Below are positions 1 to 9,972 of a stretch of 64,000 nt of DNA, one piece after another. This stretch comes from an uncultured Tidjanibacter sp. Its GTDB lineage: Bacteria > Bacteroidota > Bacteroidia > Bacteroidales > Rikenellaceae. Within the stretch, counting starts at the first letter, position 1. Each line of letters opens with the position of its first letter. The notes beneath the pieces are model-generated. The model worked only from the letters and a program-made list of their open reading frames with translations. It ran no database searches and was not told the origin of the DNA. The stretch spans positions 62,001-126,000 of the forward strand of contig CANTVF010000006.1 of the NCBI GenBank assembly GCA_947852905.1, given 5' to 3'. The translations under genes were made by a program, and so were the position numbers.

Positions 1-774
1 ATTGCGGATGCCGTCTCGCGACAACCGATAAAAACCGCTCGGCAACCGACACGTTCCCGCATTCCGATAAAAACCGCTCGGCGATTCCGGTGAAGTCCGG
101 CATCGCTATTACCGTTCTAAGATACCGCTACGCTTTCCGGAATAACCGGAACGAGTGCGACGACACGGATAAGCTATATAGCCTCAACAATCTACAAGCA
201 GGCGGGCAATATAAACATTATCGCAATTCTACATGCAACATCCGGTACGGATAAAACGGGATAAGGCGTACCGGAGCGGCTTTTCACATAGCCCATACCC
301 ACGGTACACAATAACCGGCTGCCGATATTGCCGGTCTTCGCGGCATAGACAGAACGCATGCCGGCCGTCAATATGATTGTGTGTTAATTGTCTTTTGTGA
401 CCATTAAGCCACCTGTATGCCGTGCTTATTTATTTTCGCACGGCTCGATACGGTGCCCAGCCTCCATGCCGAAGCCTATTGTTGCCGTCACGACGGTCTG
501 CAAAACCCCGCATGTGACATATATATACCAACAAATAACGATTAATTCATCTGTGTCCAAGATCCGCCGCGACAGCAAGCACTCTCATAAGATAACTGTC
601 AAGCCTGCACAGCAAATCAATATTTGCAACCACCGTATAAATTACCCCGGTCACGTATAACCGTAACCGGGGCAAACATTTCGATTCGAGTGTTTCTCCA
701 CACTCCGTATTTCGTTTTCCGGCCGTCCTCACACGCGAACGCGCGACATCGTCCGGCCGGAACAGTCCGTACTA

Positions 775-1308
775 TCAGCAGCACGATCCGCCCTCGCAGT
801 CGCCGCAGCTGTCACCCGAACAACCGCACGAGCAGCCGCCATGAGCATGGGGGTAATCGGCCTCGGTCGCTTCACGTACCGTAACGATCTCTCCGCTGAA
901 ATTAAGCGTCTTGTCGGCCATGGGGTGGTTGAAGTCCATCTTCACCTTGTCTCCGTTCACCTCGGCCACACGTCCTATGAGACGCATACCGTCGGCGGTC
1001 TGCATGGGTATCTGATTGCCTATCGTAAGCAGGCCCTCTTCCACTTCGCCGTTTATCACGAATGTCTCCCTCGGCAACTCCACGATCATGTCAGGATTGG
1101 AAACGCCGTATCCGTTTTCGGGCGTGAGCGTAAACTCGAACTTGTCGCCTACGCCGAGTCCGGCAATATTCTTCTCGAATTCGGGCAACAGATACCCCGC
1201 ACCGAACACGAATCCGAGCGGCTGTTCCACAGGAGCGGCATCTTCCACTTTACCGTCTACGGTCAAGGTATAGCTGAGCTCGACAAATTTTTTCTCTTCG
1301 ATCTTCAT
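775..1308 (-). CDS. slyD: FKBP-type peptidyl-prolyl cis-trans isomerase, SlyD-like, with Cys-rich C-terminal tail
   Basis: 177-aa ORF; SlyD-like core (VELSYTLTVDGKVEDAA..PLGFVFGAGYLLPEFEKNIAGLGVGDKFEFTLTPENGYG) followed by a metal-binding-like tail HAHGGCSCGCSGDSCGDCEGGSCC. Confidence 0.9.
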   Translation of the reverse strand: MKIEEKKFVELSYTLTVDGKVEDAAPVEQPLGFVFGAGYLLPEFEKNIAGLGVGDKFEFTLTPENGYGVSNPDMIVELPRETFVINGEVEEGLLTIGNQIPMQTADGMRLIGRVAEVNGDKVKMDFNHPMADKTLNFSGEIVTVREATEADYPHAHGGCSCGCSGDSCGDCEGGSCC

Positions 1309-1545
1309 TCCTTATTCTTTTGGTTTATAACGACACCTCGCCTTCAGCCACATCAGTCGCCCCGTCTCGAAACGCATCGGCATTTCCGATAGGGTAACAA
1401 CCGGCAGCGCTACGGCTCGGCATCGAATGTTAATTCAATATCAGTAATATAAAACGGTATAGCGACGTAGACTATTGTGCCGCATTACCGACACAAAGGT
1501 AATCCTTTTTCCCGCAATACCGCTGCTCCGCTTCGGCAACCAAAA

Positions 1546-1575
1546 GCCATTCCGCGAATCCTGTCGCGGAATGGC
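1546..1575 (-). terminator. Hairpin terminator downstream of gcvP
   Basis: GCCATTCCGCGA / TCGCGGAATGGC perfect inverted repeat; T-rich on the minus strand (GGCTTTTGG) just after the gcvP stop. Confidence 0.8.
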
Positions 1576-1630
1576 CTCGTACCTTAATTCTGCCGCCGAT
1601 CGCGGAATACACCGCGACCGAGTTTACCGG

Positions 1631-4468
1631 CTACTCGAATTGATAGCAGGTGCAAACGAGATTACGGTCGCCGTAACCGTTGTCTATCTTGGACACGTAC
1701 GGGAAGAACTTGTTGCGCGAAATCCATTCGAGAGGATAAGCCGCCTGCATTCTCGTATACGCATGATTCCATTCGCCGGCCACTTCCAGCGCGGTATGCG
1801 GAGCATTCACCACGACATTGTCCTCGTGATTGTCGATAGCCTCGCATTCGCGTTTGATGTTCACGAGCGCCTCTATGAAGCGGTCCATCTCCTCTTTCGA
1901 CTCGCTTTCGGTAGGCTCTACCATAAGAGTGTCGTGTACCGGGAAAGAAAGCGTGGGGGCATGGAAGCCGTAGTCCATAAGACGACGCGCTATGTCGCCC
2001 ACCTCTACGCCGTAATCCTTGCGGAAATTCTGCAAATCGAGGATCATCTCGTGAGCCACACGGCCGGTCGTACCCGTATAGTAAGTACGGAACTCCTTCT
2101 CCAGCGACTTGGCCATGTAGTTGGCGTTGACTATAGCCATTTCCGTCACACGGCGCAAACCGTCGCCGCCGAGCATTTTGATATATCCGTAAGTGATCGG
2201 CAGCAGGAGCGCGTTGCCGTAAGGCGATGCGAACACGGCCGTTATGCCGTCGCTGCCGCCCGTCTCTACTATTGAGTGCGAAGGCAGGAACTGCACGAGA
2301 TGTTCGGCCACGCAGATAGGGCCTACTCCGGGACCGCCGCCGCCGTGAGGCATGGCGAAGGTCTTGTGCAGGTTGAGGTGGCACACGTCGGCACCTATGT
2401 AGCCGGGATTGGTCAATCCCACCTGAGCGTTCATATTGGCGCCGTCCATGAATACCAGACCGCCAGCCTCGTGAACGGCATCGACCAAAGTGCGTATCTC
2501 GCTTTCGAATACGCCGTGCGTCGAGGGGTATGTTATCATGGCGCCGCAAAGCTCGGCAGCGTTGGCGGCGGCTTTCGCCTTGAAATCCTCCACGTCGATA
2601 TTGCCGTTAGCATCGCTGTTGACGATGACGATTTTCATTCCGGCCATGGCTGCCGATGCGGGGTTGGTACCGTGAGCCGACGCAGGGATAAGCATCGTCG
2701 TCCTGTAACCCTGTCCACGGCTCTGGTGGTACGCCCGGATGACCATAAGACCGGTATACTCGCCCGATGCACCCGACTCGGGCTGCAAAGATGCCCCGGC
2801 GAAGCCCGTGATGGCAGCCAGATCGTTTTCCAGCTCACGAATCATATCCATATAGCCCTCTACCTGCGACGCGGGAGCGAGCGGATGTATATTGGTAAAC
2901 TCGGCCAGAGAGAGGGGCATCATCTCCACCGCCGCATTCAGCTTCATAGTACACGAACCGAGAGGTATCATACTGTCGGCAAGGGAAATATCCCTTCTTT
3001 CGAGACGTTTGATATACCTCATCATTTCAGTTTCGCTATGGTAGCGGTCGAATACCGGAGCGTCGAGTATGGCATCCTTGCGGAGCAGTTCCGCAGGTAT
3101 CGCACATGCATTCTCGTCTATCTTCACGCTCTTGGGCGCCTTCTTTCCGGCAGCCTCGGCGAATATGGCGACGACGGCAGCGACCTCCTCGGCGGTGGTC
3201 ACCTCATCGAAACTCATTCTTACGGTACTTTCGTCCGGATAGAAGAAGTTTATGTTGCGTGCGAGAGCGGAATCCTGAACTACGGCGGCTTCGGCCTTGA
3301 CTTCGAGCGTATCGAAATATTCCGTCGCAGCGAGCTGGTATCCCAATCCTTTCAGAGCTTCGGCCACGGCTACGGTATGCGAATGTATGTGGCGTGCTAT
3401 ACGGCGCAACCCTTCTGCTCCATGATATACGGCATAGAATCCGGACATAGAAGCCACGAGCGCCGACGCCGTGCATATGTTGGAAGTAGCTTTCTCGCGT
3501 TTTATATGTTGTTCGCGCGTCTGGAGCGCCATACGGAGCGCCTTATTGCCGAGCCTGTCCACCGAAACGCCGATGATACGGCCGGGCATGTTGCGTTTGT
3601 AAGCCTCTTTGGTCGTCATGAACCCTGCGGTCGGACCGCCGAATCCCATGGGAAGACCGAAACGTTGTGCCGATCCTACCGCGATATCGGCACCCCACTC
3701 TCCGGGAGACTGCAACAGGACGAGACCCATGAGATCGCAGACGGCCGTAACCTTGGCGCCGGCTTCGTGGGCGCGGACTGCGAACGCCGCATAATTGCGT
3801 ACCTCTCCGTTAGCGGCCGGGTACTGCACCAGTGCGCCGAACTCCTTGCCGGTAAACGCATAAGATTCGTAATTGTCTCTGATGATTTCTATTCCGAACG
3901 GCTCTGCACGGGTCACGAGCACGTCGAGCACCTGCGGGAATATGTTCTCGTCTACGAACAACTGCGTGCAGCCGTTCTTAACCTGATCGCGCGAACGGAG
4001 CGAGAACATCATCAGCATGGCCTCTGCCGCAGCCGATGCGTCGTCGAGCAGCGAGCAGTTGCCTATTTCCATACCGGTAAGCGATATTGTCATGGTCTGG
4101 AAGTTGAGCAACGCTTCCAGACGTCCCTGCGAAATTTCGGCCTGATATGGAGTGTACGAAGTGTACCATGCCGGATTCTCGAACACGTTACGCATTATTA
4201 CAGCCGGTGAAGCGGTAGGATACCACCCCATACCTATGAACGAACGCACCTGACGGTTTTTGGCGGCGAGCTCGCGTATGTGTGCGGCGAACTCGTACTC
4301 CGTCATACCCTCGGCCTGAACGGCTATCGGTTTGCGAAGACGGATATTGGCAGGGATAACCTGCGAAATAAGTTCCTCCACACTCGACACGCCGATTACC
4401 TTGAGCATCTCGGCGAGGTCTTTTTCCGTAACGCCTATATGGCGGTCGGCGAATTTATCAAAAGACAT
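1631..4468 (-). CDS. gcvP: Glycine dehydrogenase (aminomethyl-transferring), P-protein of the glycine cleavage system
   Basis: 945-aa ORF; RHIGVTEKDLAEML N-terminus, PLP-lysine region HLNLHKTFAMPHGGGGPGVGPI, full-length fused P-protein. Confidence 0.98.
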   Translation of the reverse strand: MSFDKFADRHIGVTEKDLAEMLKVIGVSSVEELISQVIPANIRLRKPIAVQAEGMTEYEFAAHIRELAAKNRQVRSFIGMGWYPTASPAVIMRNVFENPAWYTSYTPYQAEISQGRLEALLNFQTMTISLTGMEIGNCSLLDDASAAAEAMLMMFSLRSRDQVKNGCTQLFVDENIFPQVLDVLVTRAEPFGIEIIRDNYESYAFTGKEFGALVQYPAANGEVRNYAAFAVRAHEAGAKVTAVCDLMGLVLLQSPGEWGADIAVGSAQRFGLPMGFGGPTAGFMTTKEAYKRNMPGRIIGVSVDRLGNKALRMALQTREQHIKREKATSNICTASALVASMSGFYAVYHGAEGLRRIARHIHSHTVAVAEALKGLGYQLAATEYFDTLEVKAEAAVVQDSALARNINFFYPDESTVRMSFDEVTTAEEVAAVVAIFAEAAGKKAPKSVKIDENACAIPAELLRKDAILDAPVFDRYHSETEMMRYIKRLERRDISLADSMIPLGSCTMKLNAAVEMMPLSLAEFTNIHPLAPASQVEGYMDMIRELENDLAAITGFAGASLQPESGASGEYTGLMVIRAYHQSRGQGYRTTMLIPASAHGTNPASAAMAGMKIVIVNSDANGNIDVEDFKAKAAANAAELCGAMITYPSTHGVFESEIRTLVDAVHEAGGLVFMDGANMNAQVGLTNPGYIGADVCHLNLHKTFAMPHGGGGPGVGPICVAEHLVQFLPSHSIVETGGSDGITAVFASPYGNALLLPITYGYIKMLGGDGLRRVTEMAIVNANYMAKSLEKEFRTYYTGTTGRVAHEMILDLQNFRKDYGVEVGDIARRLMDYGFHAPTLSFPVHDTLMVEPTESESKEEMDRFIEALVNIKRECEAIDNHEDNVVVNAPHTALEVAGEWNHAYTRMQAAYPLEWISRNKFFPYVSKIDNGYGDRNLVCTCYQFE

Positions 4469-4504
4469 AATCTATACTTGTTTTTAATGATTATTCATAG
4501 TTCG

Positions 4505-4512
4505 CAAATATA
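4505..4512 (-). promoter_or_regulatory. Possible Bacteroidetes -7 box (TAnnTTTG) upstream of gcvP
   Basis: Minus strand reads TATATTTG about 40 nt upstream of the gcvP ATG; no convincing -33 TTTG, and the motif is short enough to occur by chance. Confidence 0.35.
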
Positions 4513-4703
4513 ACGAAACTAATGCGAGTTCGGCACGTTGCACGACAAATAAATCGCCATTATCCGTCCCGGCGCCCTCTCCCGTACACCTGCCGGATAC
4601 CTATACGACAATCGGCGGCACGGCATCAAAGCCGCACCGCCGACATATAGCTACCGGCCGTCCCTACCATACGGTCACCCGTCCGGACGGCCACGATGCC
4701 GAA

Positions 4704-6374
4704 TCAATATCTGAAACTGCTGCCGCCGATAAACTCCCTGAGTATCGACGTCGGCGGTATCTCTTCCGCCCCGATCTCCAGAAAATTGTCGAGCAGCTTC
4801 AACAGCCGCCGCGCCTCCCCGTATTCAGGCACCGTATTCGGCACTTTATAAAGCAACGGCTCTACATATCTGCGCAATACGTGCAGTTCATAGAACATGG
4901 ACGAATTGAACATCACGTCGGCATTCTCCTGATACGGGAAAATATATTTCTCTTCACCCGCACGGACGCTGCCCCACCGCTTGAGCGTAGCCGTAGCATC
5001 GCTACCCCGCGTCTCGTTGTCCCGCACTATACGCCTTATGAGCCGGTTGTCGGTCGTCGGTATACGATTCATGTCGTCCATCATGACACTCGTGAATGCC
5101 GATATGTATATCCGAAACTTGTACTGATCCGGAATCTTCTCCGTCAGACGCGGATTCAACGCGTGTATTCCCTCTACCACCAGCAGCGAACGGTCGGTAA
5201 GTCTCAACGGCGACTCGTGCCACTGACGCTTTCCGGAAATGAAATCGTAACGCGGAATGTCAACGCTCTCACCCGCGAACAACTGCTTCAGATGTTCGTT
5301 GAACGTCTTCAGATCGAGCGCGTCTATGGTCTCGTAATCGTAATCGCCCTTTTCGTCGCGCGGGGTAAGCTCCCTTTCGAGAAAATAGTCGTCCAACGAT
5401 ATCAGCACAGGATCGAGCCCCAATATGCGCATCTGTATGCCGAGTTTTTTCGCGAACGTGGTCTTGCCGCTCGACGACGGACCCGATATGAGTACCAGCC
5501 TTGCGCCGCGGGTACGGTTCGCCTCCTGCAACATGTCGGCTATTCCCGCGAGATTCTTCTCCATGAAAGCCTCCGCCATTTTTATAAGATCGCTCGACTC
5601 GCCGGCCAGAATACGCGTGTTGAGCAACCCTATGTTGGGAACGCCCATTATATCCACCCACTCCTTGTACTCGGTGAAAATGCCGAACATCTTCTCCTGT
5701 CCTATCATCGGCTCCAACTCCTCCGGCGCAGTCCTTTTGGGAACGGCTATGTATATTCCCTTGTAGTAAGGTTTCAGATCGTACTTGTATATGTATCCCG
5801 TCGAAGGAGCCAGCGCCCCGTAAAAATATCCCACGATATCGGCCAAACCGTACATGGTGACGTACAGACGCGGACGGGTTTCGAGCAGTGCTATCTTGTC
5901 ATTAAAACCGAGCTTGGAATATATCTCCTTCGCCTCTTCGGAAGCGACCTTCTGCCTGACTATAGGTATGTTCTGGGCTATCAGGTCGTCCATTCTGGCC
6001 TTCAACAAATCTATGTCGTTCTGCGAAACGGCATCTATACCCTCTATCTCGCAATAAAATCCTTTCGATACCGAATGGGGTATGCGGAATCTGCGCCCCG
6101 GGAACAGGTCGTGTACCGCCTTCTGCAACAGGAAAAACAATGTCCGATGATAGACCCGTATGCCTTCGTAATGAGTCATGTCGATAAAACGCACCGTCAC
6201 CGGCTCGCTGATACGGTAATCGAGTTCCGCAATGCTGTTGTTGACATATGCGGCGAGATACGGCCGCGGCGGTTCAGGCAACATGTCCACCACCTCGGAC
6301 AACATCGTCCCCCACTCCACGGTAATGCTACCGCCACTGTTCTCGCAAACTATCTTCACCAAATTTCCATTCAT
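4704..6374 (-). CDS. Uridine/nucleoside kinase (phosphoribulokinase/uridine kinase family) with N-terminal ThrRS/TGS-like region
   Basis: P-loop GPSSSGKTTFAKKLGIQM, DDYFLERELTPRDEKGDYDYETIDALDL; N-terminal region resembles TGS/threonyl-tRNA-synthetase-like domains. Start set to internal ATG (MNGNLVK) rather than the longer ORF start at 6476. Confidence 0.88.
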   Translation of the reverse strand: MNGNLVKIVCENSGGSITVEWGTMLSEVVDMLPEPPRPYLAAYVNNSIAELDYRISEPVTVRFIDMTHYEGIRVYHRTLFFLLQKAVHDLFPGRRFRIPHSVSKGFYCEIEGIDAVSQNDIDLLKARMDDLIAQNIPIVRQKVASEEAKEIYSKLGFNDKIALLETRPRLYVTMYGLADIVGYFYGALAPSTGYIYKYDLKPYYKGIYIAVPKRTAPEELEPMIGQEKMFGIFTEYKEWVDIMGVPNIGLLNTRILAGESSDLIKMAEAFMEKNLAGIADMLQEANRTRGARLVLISGPSSSGKTTFAKKLGIQMRILGLDPVLISLDDYFLERELTPRDEKGDYDYETIDALDLKTFNEHLKQLFAGESVDIPRYDFISGKRQWHESPLRLTDRSLLVVEGIHALNPRLTEKIPDQYKFRIYISAFTSVMMDDMNRIPTTDNRLIRRIVRDNETRGSDATATLKRWGSVRAGEEKYIFPYQENADVMFNSSMFYELHVLRRYVEPLLYKVPNTVPEYGEARRLLKLLDNFLEIGAEEIPPTSILREFIGGSSFRY

Positions 6375-6955
6375 AAAATAAAACTTTTTTCGGAGCATCA
6401 GGCAAAATCGCCACTCCTGAATAAAATAACGGCAGCGTCTCCGCCACCCTACGCACACCATGCAAATACCATGCACGAGGGCTCTGTAACCGCAGAAACC
6501 GCAAAAATTCGCTCACCCTTCGACAGCCGTGCTACAAGCTTCGGTCTTCGTCCGCAAACCGCGACCCGAAATACGTATCGGCAACTTAAAACGTCCTATC
6601 GCCGTATATATTATGCAACAAACGGCGAGAGTACAAATATACATCGGTTTCGATTCGCATGAATCAGAGTTTTTAAATTCATCGATGCAAATACGGCGAG
6701 TACGGCCGAAAATGGAGTGTATTCCGACATCGTCAACCTCGCACAATAACCGAAGAAGATTCTGCCGCTACAGTCTACCGGGCTTCTCATTTCCTCCCGC
6801 CATATCTCAGTAATATATATTTCTCCGGCACGACTTTTTACTGTCCAACAGAAGTAAAGGCTTACGGAAAATCCGATTCTCGTTAACGTATGCACTGTAG
6901 GCCGTTTCCGGCAAATCCGGTATTTGCATGAATATATGCCTCTCATATGCACTCG

Positions 6956-9412
6956 CTACCTGCTCACGTTCTCCGCCTCCTGCAACGTTCTCACCGTCTT
7001 TACCCTTTGCGGATTACGTGCGAAATTCCAGCCTATGGTGACGCAGACGCTCTCCAGCGGGACGGTGGCGACATACCTCTCCGTGTAGATATAGGAGCCG
7101 TCCAATTGCCTTTCGGTAGTTACCATGTCGAATCCGCGTAACTCAAGACTCAGCATACAGGTCAGCCGTCCGTCAAAAAACGTCTTGTATGCGCTAAGCG
7201 TTCCTCTCAAATCCGCACTGGAACTGAAGTCTATGCTGTTGCGGGGCGAGTAGTACGCCACTCTCAAGTCCGCTCCGACCGTAGGGGATATGGTAAACCC
7301 TAAGTTGGCGCTGACGTTTCCACCGAACGCTTCGACCGCATATTCGTCATAAGTCTCGCGCGCCCAATAGGCCGACAACCGGGCGTCCACGCGCAACCAT
7401 TCGGTGAGGCTGGCGTTGTACGATACATAAAGGCTGTGCCGGAGCGACGTTCCCTCGTTTTCGTATGTGATATACCTGTCCGTACTCGAAGGCAGTGTCC
7501 TCGTTATTCTGACTGGGATGTCGAATCCCCGTGTCCAACCGTATGCAACCGAGAGGCAGCCGCGCCACAGATAGGTGAGTGAGGCGTTATAACCCGTAGC
7601 CGGTTTCAGATTGCCGTTACCCACGAACCAGTCGTACTCCGATTCCCTGACAACTCTCGGCGACAACATGTCGTATGTCGGACTGTCTCCCGATAGTCGG
7701 GCTACATCGAGGTTCAAATTCGTCCCTCTTTGCGGATTGATCGCATATCCGAGGCTTATGCTGCCGAACGGCCTGACATAGTCTCTGTCTATGGCAGGAC
7801 CATTCTCGGTGACGGCCGATATTCTGTCCCATTGCAGGCTCGCCCCGACGCTGTATGAGAAACGGCCGTAGCGGTCGTTCCAAACAGCATATGCCGTTCC
7901 CACATAGTTTCTATTGCGGAATCGGGTTATTTCCGAAATTCCGGCAGGCAAGCCGCTCCCTTCCATACGCTTTATCGTTGTCCGGTCGTCGGCATCATCG
8001 AAAGAGAACGTGAGACCTGCATCTACGGAGCGTCCGGCAGCGAAGACCTTGGAGAAGTCGCCGCGGGCGCGAATACCGTTCAGCGTAGGCGAGTAAAGTT
8101 CCCTATAAATGTCGCTGGAGCGGAGGGTGCCGTCCGCATCGAATTTTTCGCTGACATAGTCGTATACTTTATCTATGTCGCGATGCACATAATCCGCTTT
8201 TATGTAGAGTCCCGAGCCGAGAGAATCCAGTTCGAGATCGTAATTCATGCCGACGAGAAACTGCATGTTGCCGACATTACCCGCAGCCGAATATTCCGAA
8301 GACGAGTAATCGGGCAGTATCGCGGACTCGGACTCTTTACCTACGACGGTAGAGGTCCGTGTCTCCGGCCCGCTGTCTCCGGCCACGAAAACTCCCTTGA
8401 TTCCGAAATTCTGCATGTCGTCTATTTCATACACGACGCTCAGCGCATCGTACACAGAAATTATCCTATCAGTGCTGCATTTACGGGAATACAAGTCGTA
8501 TCCGGCTGAAATATACTGCGCATCGTCATAAAACACACTCCGATGATTCGACAACGATCCGTTCAGGAAATTATACACGTTCCATTTGCCGATTTTGGCA
8601 CTGAACGGCGCCGATACGCCGCCTCCGAAAGAGCTGTCAGTCTCTTTGCCTGCCATAAACATGAACGGTGAAACGGACGGAGTGAAAAAATACCCTCTGT
8701 CGTTCAACCTTTTCAACGTTATACGGATTATACCGCCCCGCTCTGCAGCCGAATATGCACTGCCAGTACTATTCCGAATCTCTATTTTGTCTATATTCTC
8801 GCCACGCAGCGCCTCCAGTTCCTTCATGTTGTTCACCTCTCTGCCGTCTATATAGACGTGCGCGACCGGTGTCCCGTGAATCTCAGCCACCCCTTTCCAA
8901 AACGACACGCCGGGCAATCGGTCCAAGACGTCGGACACACTTCTGTTGCGGGTCAGTTCGCTATCGCTCAGACTGATTTCATATTTGCCGGCGCTGTACT
9001 TAATGGGGGTACCGATAACCGCTACGGCTTCGATGTACTCGGTAGAGGGAACTAGCACCGTCTCATGCCTAACGGTCTCTTCGCCGACGACCACTAAAGA
9101 GTCGCAGGTCTCGAAGGCCATGTGTTCGCACCGTATCAGATAACACCCGCCGCCGGGAAGGGGAATACTCCAGAAACCGTCGTCATCGGTCACGGCGGTT
9201 CCGACCGCTTGGCCGGTCGTCGTACCCTCCGGCGATCCCGTAAAAACAGATACCACAACATAAGGCACCGCAATGCCGGTCGTATCGCGCACGATGCCCT
9301 CGACAGTGCATGCGGTCGATTGGGCATGCAACGCGTTCGAAAACAATATGGCCACCGCAGCCAATAGTATCGACATTACATATTGTCGTAAAGGGTATAC
9401 CCCCATTATCAT
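6956..9412 (-). CDS. Outer membrane beta-barrel / TonB-dependent receptor-like protein with carboxypeptidase-regulatory-like N-terminal domain
   Basis: 818 aa; signal peptide, VEGIVRDTTGIAVPYVVVSVFTG repeat domain, plug-like SVSDVLDRLPGVSF..VYIDGREV, long beta-rich C-terminus. Confidence 0.85.
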   Translation of the reverse strand: MIMGVYPLRQYVMSILLAAVAILFSNALHAQSTACTVEGIVRDTTGIAVPYVVVSVFTGSPEGTTTGQAVGTAVTDDDGFWSIPLPGGGCYLIRCEHMAFETCDSLVVVGEETVRHETVLVPSTEYIEAVAVIGTPIKYSAGKYEISLSDSELTRNRSVSDVLDRLPGVSFWKGVAEIHGTPVAHVYIDGREVNNMKELEALRGENIDKIEIRNSTGSAYSAAERGGIIRITLKRLNDRGYFFTPSVSPFMFMAGKETDSSFGGGVSAPFSAKIGKWNVYNFLNGSLSNHRSVFYDDAQYISAGYDLYSRKCSTDRIISVYDALSVVYEIDDMQNFGIKGVFVAGDSGPETRTSTVVGKESESAILPDYSSSEYSAAGNVGNMQFLVGMNYDLELDSLGSGLYIKADYVHRDIDKVYDYVSEKFDADGTLRSSDIYRELYSPTLNGIRARGDFSKVFAAGRSVDAGLTFSFDDADDRTTIKRMEGSGLPAGISEITRFRNRNYVGTAYAVWNDRYGRFSYSVGASLQWDRISAVTENGPAIDRDYVRPFGSISLGYAINPQRGTNLNLDVARLSGDSPTYDMLSPRVVRESEYDWFVGNGNLKPATGYNASLTYLWRGCLSVAYGWTRGFDIPVRITRTLPSSTDRYITYENEGTSLRHSLYVSYNASLTEWLRVDARLSAYWARETYDEYAVEAFGGNVSANLGFTISPTVGADLRVAYYSPRNSIDFSSSADLRGTLSAYKTFFDGRLTCMLSLELRGFDMVTTERQLDGSYIYTERYVATVPLESVCVTIGWNFARNPQRVKTVRTLQEAENVSR

Positions 9413-9581
9413 TCAATTATAAATCCAAGGAAGCCTGAAACAACCAATACAGAAAAGCCGCAAGTTTTTCCATATAGCGTATTACAACATGTAAATATAA
9501 GAATATTAAAACTATACCCACAATACGACATTTACATTTTAAATCATAATTACCATAAAATCATTTTTTTCATCACACTAT

Positions 9582-9612
9582 TTTGGTAGAATAAAAAAAC
9601 TGCCTATCTTTG
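9582..9612 (+). promoter_or_regulatory. Bacteroidetes-type sigma-A promoter for tRNA-Lys
   Basis: TTTG (9582-9585) - 19 nt - TATCTTTG (9605-9612), matching the TTTG/N19-21/TAnnTTTG consensus, about 75 nt upstream of the tRNA. Confidence 0.75.
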
Positions 9613-9687
9613 CACCGCTTCTGGAAAAAGAACGGTGATTTTGGGGGAATCAGTCTTAGGTTCTGTTTCCGAAGCAAAAGATAAGGA

Positions 9688-9760
9688 GATTCAGTAGCTC
9701 AGCAGGTAGAGCACATCCCTTTTAAGGATGGGGTCCTGGGTTCGAGCCCCAGCTGGATCA
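9688..9760 (+). tRNA. tRNA-Lys (anticodon TTT)
   Basis: 73-nt cloverleaf: acceptor GATTCAG/CTGGATC (one G-U), D-arm GCTC..GAGC, anticodon arm CATCC-CTTTTAA-GGATG, T-arm CTGGG-TTCGAGC-CCCAG; CCA not encoded. Confidence 0.96.
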
Positions 9761-9763
9761 CAA

Positions 9764-9795
9764 AAAATGGGCGTTCAGATCTGAACGCCCATTTT
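9764..9795 (+). terminator. Hairpin terminator after tRNA-Lys
   Basis: Perfect palindrome AAAATGGGCGTTCAGATCTGAACGCCCATTTT directly after the tRNA. Confidence 0.9.
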
Positions 9796-9972
9796 ATATT
9801 TATCCGAATCATCGGTCGCTTGGCACATTCGTCATACCGTCTGCCGAAACTCATCCACACGACCATATTGCCGTAGCCATATAGCAACAAGTATTACTTT
9901 CACTATCGCACAACTACTCAAAAGCGACAAGCCGTTCCAACGCACTACGCATACGGCCACAGAAAACAGGCA

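Noticed and set aside
388-660. 90-aa ORF in the left intergenic region
   Set aside because: No motif, no signal peptide, poor codon pattern; overlapping ORFs on both strands suggest non-coding sequence.
2276-4210. 644-aa plus-strand ORF opposite gcvP
   Set aside because: Shadow ORF in a high-GC coding region; gcvP on the minus strand is full length and unmistakable, and the antisense translation shows no family motifs.
4881-6662. 593-aa plus-strand ORF opposite the nucleoside kinase
   Set aside because: Antisense shadow of a clear P-loop kinase gene; composition is typical of antisense translation (Arg/His/Tyr-rich).
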